A stretch of 64,000 bases of DNA from Bolinopsis microptera (Eukaryota; Ctenophora; Tentaculata; Lobata; Bolinopsidae): positions 13,490,983 through 13,554,982 of the forward strand of contig NC_087077.1 in NCBI RefSeq assembly GCF_026151205.1, given 5' to 3'. A model generated the notes under the pieces. That model searched no databases and was not told where the DNA came from. It worked only from the letters and a program-made list of their open reading frames with translations. How positions within the stretch are numbered: the first letter of the stretch is position 1; the number at the start of each line of letters is the position of its first letter. Of this stretch, positions 58,930-64,000 are shown piece by piece. A program made the position numbers and the translations under genes.

Positions 58930-61440
58930 GGTACAGATAGAACTAAAATCCGTGAAGCATTGTTCGGAAAAAGCACATAAATTACACGTGCAAACTGAAA
59001 TACTTTAATGAACATGCCCGGAGTGCCTGGAAATCATAGAGCAGTTTTGTTTTGCTGGAATTTCAGTGTTTGTTTAATCTAAAAGGAACAAATCAGTTAA
59101 AGTTTTAAACGTCCTTATCTTTACATTGTGGATACGTCAACGTGAATTCTTCAATTTATTGAGCTGAAGTGCAATTGGACAGATTTAAATGGTTAAACAT
59201 ATTTTAAATTTAATGACTTTTTCTCCATTATATTATATTACTGCAAACAGTGCCAAATTCCACTTAAGTACCAAATTTCACTGAAATTTGACACTTTGAC
59301 ATTCCTTGATTATGTGATAGTTTCTTGCGTACTTAATAATTATGTGGACTTAATTTATGAATTGATATGGCATGATTTTGCTAATTTCACAGACAGCAGA
59401 CGTTGATTATGCACACAACCCAGATTTGGGAAAATAAACATCAGAGTATCAAAAGTCACTTGCCCAAGTTTAGTCTATTGGAGTATTGGTTACACGTCAT
59501 GTTACACATTTTACACGTGTGATAAGGTACACTTCTGAGTTCGTATCACGTGGTTAGCTGCATGTCACATGAAACACGTGACATGAACCACGTGACATGA
59601 AACACATGACATAAAACCCTGACTGGGTCCACGGATATCAGCTGACTTCATGGGTATAATAAAATACTTGTTAAGTTGACTTCTTGTTACCAATTAATTA
59701 CTAAATTAAATGGAGTATTGTTATTCATGAGATTATGCAGGTAGTGCTCCTTGTACCCGATATTGTATAACCGGTCACCGTGGTCAGTGGTGATCTTCCG
59801 TTAATCAGTTAGCTCCATTTTATCAGTTAGGTTATTGCAAACAGTGGCAAATTTCACGGAAGTGCTTAATTTCACTTAATTTTGACACTTTGACATTCCT
59901 TGATTATGTTTTAGTTTCATGCGTACTTAATACTTAAGTGAACTTAATTTCTGAATTGTTATGGCATGGTTTTGCCTTAAATCTTATAAATTGTTGATTA
60001 TGCATATGGTGGGGGAATAGAAATTGAGCTAGAGATGCGGTAGAGATCCCAACAGGCGTTGCCTATTGTTGGCAATCATAACATTTTGTGTTTTTATACA
60101 TGTATTCGAGTGTTAAGGGTTTTTTAAATGTTTTTCAGCAAAAATTGTTTGCATTATAGTTGTATTACATTGTATAATGTAGTTTAAGTAAACCGTATTT
60201 TTCTTTTTACTAACGAACTTAATTTATAATTTACTACATGATAAGGATGTTGATGTTCTGATCTTAAACTATTTAAATGTTAAATCTTTAAGACGGAAAA
60301 GAAATGAAGCTAAGTCTATTGCATTGTTTACCCAAAAAGCCGAAAAGCCGAATCTTTACTGCTTATAATGATATTTCAAGTGTTTTGCCCTGTTAGTAAT
60401 TATGACCTGTTGTTTTTGGGCCTTAAGCATTTGCTAATTCTTGCCAATTCTGACGACGAAAAGGACATATCGATGACCATTCATGCCTTATTTTTAATTA
60501 ATCAATTTGTGGTTGGAAAAGTGTATTACGACTGTGTAGTACGATGTCATATCTAGTCTGTTGCTTAGACGTATCTGTAATATGTGTAATATGTGTAATA
60601 TGTGTACTATGTTGCAACCATGGTCCAGGCCACAGAGGGCCCCTCGAAAGCACTCTAGAATTTTGTGGCTGGTTTCATTAAGAGTTTTTAACAGAGAAAG
60701 AGCAATTTAAAATAAAACCAGATCATCAACAAAGTGTTCTCAATTTTTATTATTTTAATCAAACGTATAAGTACAATCCAACATACTAGAAAATAGACTT
60801 TTCTATGTATTTAATTTATTACTTCACTTATTGTTTCACTCAAACGGTGCAATTTAATTTAATTTTGTTACAACATTTTTAACACCTTGTAAAATGTATC
60901 TAAATTGTCTACATTTGACATTTTTTCCCCATTTTTTAAATTGTTTTAACAGACACTCACCTAATTTAATTTATCGAATTTTTTAATAATTAGTTACATT
61001 TATAATAAAATCTATTTGCTGTTATGAATAATTTTATTTCAGTTGCATTAATTCACAAACGTGTATGATTTGGCTTCATTCTAAAAGAATCTTTAAAAAA
61101 CTGATGAATATGCCCGAAAGAATTAATAACCTATTATATATAGTGCACTTGCTGTTTCCGTCTTCACTGTTAATTAAGGTTACTGTTAAATATCGCTAAT
61201 CATAAGTTTGTTTTCTACGTTAAATACTAAATAACGTAAGTACGTGTTACCGCAATGCTGCACAACCTAACTTTTACAATTTTCTTGAAATACTTACATA
61301 ATATGTGTGTTGCGTGTAGTACACAGTACATTAGATACAATCGTACACAATGCGCATGCTACACTAATCTTTACATTATGTGGTGTATATGTGTCATGTC
61401 TTTATGGCCTGACAATGGTTTTACTAATTCCCCCCACCAG
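58926..61440. other. Intergenic or intronic, no gene recognised
   Basis: Upstream part of the gene whose exons appear from 61441; earlier exons may lie here but I could not recognise one. The ORF at 60368-60556 has no family. A roughly 145-bp segment is duplicated (59239-59382 and 59832-59976). Near 59508-59612 is a run of ACGTGACATGAA repeats with several CACGTG sites. Confidence 0.4.
59239..59976. repeat. Dispersed direct duplication, about 145 bp each
   Basis: 59239-59382 and 59832-59976 share GCAAACAGTG, TTTGACACTTTGACATTCC, TTGATTATGT and GCGTACTTAAT, and end in ATGGCATG(A/G)TTTTGC. They are diverged by scattered changes and are separated by about 450 bases of other sequence. Confidence 0.85.
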
Positions 61441-63636
61441 CTATGCGGTACAGATGATAGGCGAGTATTAGCAGTTGGTATGGAGTACGGTGAATCTGAA
61501 AATAACAAACAGCTGGTAAAGTTATGTGTACATTATACAGTATGTTGCATTGTTGCATGTGTCAGCAAAGTCAGTAAAGCACGTTAGATTTTCTGGTATG
61601 AATTTGAAACAAAAGTGTTGGGATTATGTCATTCTTGATTTTGACATTGTATCGCGAGAAGATAACACCGTGAGAAGATAATATCGTACTTTTTGGTTGT
61701 TTAAGTGCTTTTTGTTTGGTCCACGGAACATCTCAGGAAGTCACGATTTTAGACATTGTAAGTTACTGATATACATATTTCCAAAATTTCTCAAAACATC
61801 CCCTCATTTCAGAGCAAAGCAGAACCGCCAGACCTCCTCACCCAATCCCTAACAAGTGTGTTTGGTAAATCTGCTGCTGTAGTCTCACCAGTCACACCAC
61901 AGGAAGAAGTGTATGCGGTGCCGATACAGAGGTACCCTGACTTTAATGTGCCTGCAGCTCAGAACACACCTGTTCAAGGGCCTGTAACTGAGGTGTCACC
62001 TGGTGATAGTGGTCACCATGTGGTGTCACCTGGTGACAAAGGTAAAAACGTTCCGTCTCAAGGTAGCTCAATTGGTGATCTCATATCAGAGGCTTGGTCG
62101 TTGAGCTGTGATATGACCAGAGCATGGCAGAAAGCTGACGACCACAAGGTTACATCTCCTCCATCAAATCAGTCAACCAATCGGCCAACCAATCAGCCAC
62201 CAGTTAGTGTTGATAAAAAGCAAAACTCTGCTAATCTTTCAGCAAGTGATACTGAAGTGCAACCAAAAAATCCGGAAATTATTCCTGTTCAAAAGGTGGA
62301 AATTCCTGTTAAAGACTGTGTCATAGTTGATATTGGAGAAGAAAACATCACTTCTGTTCCAAAAGTACAAGAAAAGCCGAGTTGTGGTAAGGAAAGTGAA
62401 CCTCAAAAAGAATCTCAATCCATGCAGTTGAAAACAAGTGAATCCAAGCCAAAAGATTGTACAGATGAACTGTTGCATGATAGTGAGGATATTGAGGTGT
62501 CTGGACAACAAGATGCTGTATCAGTGAGGAGTGCACCAGATATAGAGGTGGATAAAGATAATGTGATGCAGGTAACTTCCACAACTATCAAAACTAAAGA
62601 TAGTGGCGATGGGGTTACAGTGCAGCAACAACTAAAACCTGCTCCATCCCCTGAGAAGGTTAATCAAGGCGATGAAAAGAAGTTAGAGCCTGGCAGTAAA
62701 TTTGGTCTGCCCAAATCACCCGAGATAAAAACGCCCGAATCAAAACGTCAACGTGTCAAATCTGGTAATGACTCCTCAAACTCTACGACTCCTGCACGAT
62801 TATCAGACAGTGCTGAACGACCGCAAAGAAAGCGCAAACTCCCAATAAAGCTTACTGATGATGCGATCATTAAAGATTCGCCAGAAACTAATTTTATCTT
62901 GAAGCAGCATTCAAAATCTCTGACCGCCCCAACACCTTCATCAGCCGGACAAAAATCCGCTGAAGATGCTGAGGCAGAACGTTTGAAGCAGCAGAAATTA
63001 AAACAATTTCAACGATTGTATGTCATGAGTCAGCGTGGTCTCGTTCCTGATAAACCTACTGACAAGGTTGAGGAAATTCCACCAGGCTCTAGCTCTCCTC
63101 CCCCTCCTCTCTCAACAGAAACATCTCCCCCTAACAGAACCTTCTCTCTTATGGATATTGGCATATCTCTTAACGCCAAGGGCGAAGTCACCCTATCCAT
63201 GCCAGATAAGATCAAAAAATTGGCTAAATCTGGTGGTTCCATTAACATAAACTTTGATGTGGATTGTCTTGACAAGGACAATTGTTTGAAGTTTAAGGTA
63301 ACGGAAGATAAGGAAGCTATAACCACAGCCCTTGGGACCAGCGAGAGCCCCGATATACCCCACATAGAATCAGAAGCTTCCTCTGAACCTGATAGATCAG
63401 ACTCCCCTAAAATCAAGACCGAGACTATGGAGATGTGTGACCCAACTGCAGTTACTAATAGAATCATCAACAACAAGCCATCTCGTGATTCGTCTGTTCA
63501 AGTGGATCTGACTGTTACGAACAGTGAGGAGGATTATTTGAACGAGAAGCTGTTGAGAGCAAGTACAGCTACGGGCTTTGTGTCCTACCCTCGCTTCACT
63601 AACGTTTCTGGATCTTCTCTTGCTACTGTTCACAAG
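61441..63636 (+). CDS. Partial gene for a large disordered nuclear protein
   Basis: Two exons in one frame: 61441-61515 (25 codons, after CCCCCCACCAG) and 61813-63636 (608 codons, ending before a GTTACT donor). The gene continues past both ends, so start and stop are unknown. The sequence is mostly low complexity: Ser, Pro, Glu, Lys and Thr, with many SP and TP sites suited to proline-directed kinases. It has an RPQRKRKLP nuclear-localisation-like stretch and a Pro run before SLMDIGISL. The segment from SLMDIGISL to LKFKVTE is the part most likely to fold. I do not recognise the family; a chromatin or transcription cofactor is a guess from composition. The reading frame runs on 22 codons into the intron before a stop at 63702. 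Confidence 0.7.
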
Positions 63637-64000
63637 GTTACTCATTTTTTAATTCTATTGCCGTCTTTCCTGTGTTTTACCACTTTTCTTTGTTTGATCT
63701 AAATAGTTGAGCTAACTGGTAGCTTGTCCCTTTTTATTTGAGAGTACGTCAGTTAGTCAGTTACAGTGTACATGATACCAAAATATCCCTCTCTTTCTCA
63801 ATTAATGTCATCAATTTCTTTTTAAATTTTCTTTAACGTCATTCATTACGATCGAATAGTCCGTCTAGAGCACAATTTAGCTATTAAGTTACATTTCTGA
63901 GAAATTACCATAAAATGAGCATTTTTTTGTTTGGAATGAAAATTCATACAGCAAGAATTTTGCACCTTTTTTATTTATCAAATTTGCAGTATTTCAGTTC
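63637..64000. other. Intron at the window edge
   Basis: Begins with the GTTACT donor. AT-rich, with pyrimidine-rich stretches. It runs off the window. Confidence 0.5.

Noticed and set aside
60368-60556. 62-codon ORF (+) as a possible exon of the right-hand gene
   Set aside because: Looks faintly protein-like, but no acceptor/donor pair or similarity supports it.

Overview
The window is AT-rich nuclear DNA of an animal, most likely an invertebrate and possibly a non-bilaterian such as a cnidarian. The evidence is GT-AG spliced genes, animal-specific families (rhodopsin-type GPCR, NIM1 kinase, Golgi carbohydrate sulfotransferase, BTB protein) and eukaryotic transposons (Penelope, a CR1/L2-like LINE, hAT MITEs). 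The species cannot be told from the sequence. No rRNA, tRNA or CRISPR was recognised.

Layout. 1-3.5 kb: no gene, one MITE copy. 3.5-6.7 kb (+): an eight-exon GPCR. 7.6-17.0 kb (-): a six-exon type II membrane protein that I identify as a divergent carbohydrate sulfotransferase. Its first intron holds a 55-bp minisatellite, and one unit of that array is split by a 4.4-kb insertion carrying a Penelope-like element with a long intact ORF. 18.4-19.4 kb (+): an unidentified intronless gene, divergent from the sulfotransferase. 20.0-44.5 kb (-): a nine-exon serine/threonine kinase of the NIM1 type, ending in a CAAX box. Two of its introns exceed 10 kb and contain a 5'-truncated LINE and several minisatellites. 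46.1-47.0 kb (-): a stand-alone LINE ORF1-like gene. 48-55 kb: a nest of repeats, with two hAT MITE copies, a foldback, a 2.9-kb element with 39-bp terminal inverted repeats and a second LINE copy inserted in it. 55.6-58.9 kb (+): uracil-DNA glycosylase and a BTB protein in tandem. 61.4 kb to the right edge (+): part of a larger gene for a disordered, probably nuclear protein.

The host genes have no obvious shared pathway. Five of them have a potential splice acceptor 2 or 4 bases before the ATG, which would fit spliced-leader trans-splicing or 5' UTR introns. Exon coordinates were worked out by hand from frame, splice consensus and family conservation. The kinase, GPCR and sulfotransferase models keep one frame through every junction, which supports them strongly.

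The most unusual object is the 2.9-kb element at 50543-53469. It has near-perfect terminal inverted repeats, no transposase, and about 17 dispersed copies in both orientations of a degenerate motif close to TGTGACAAAGTWAVC.
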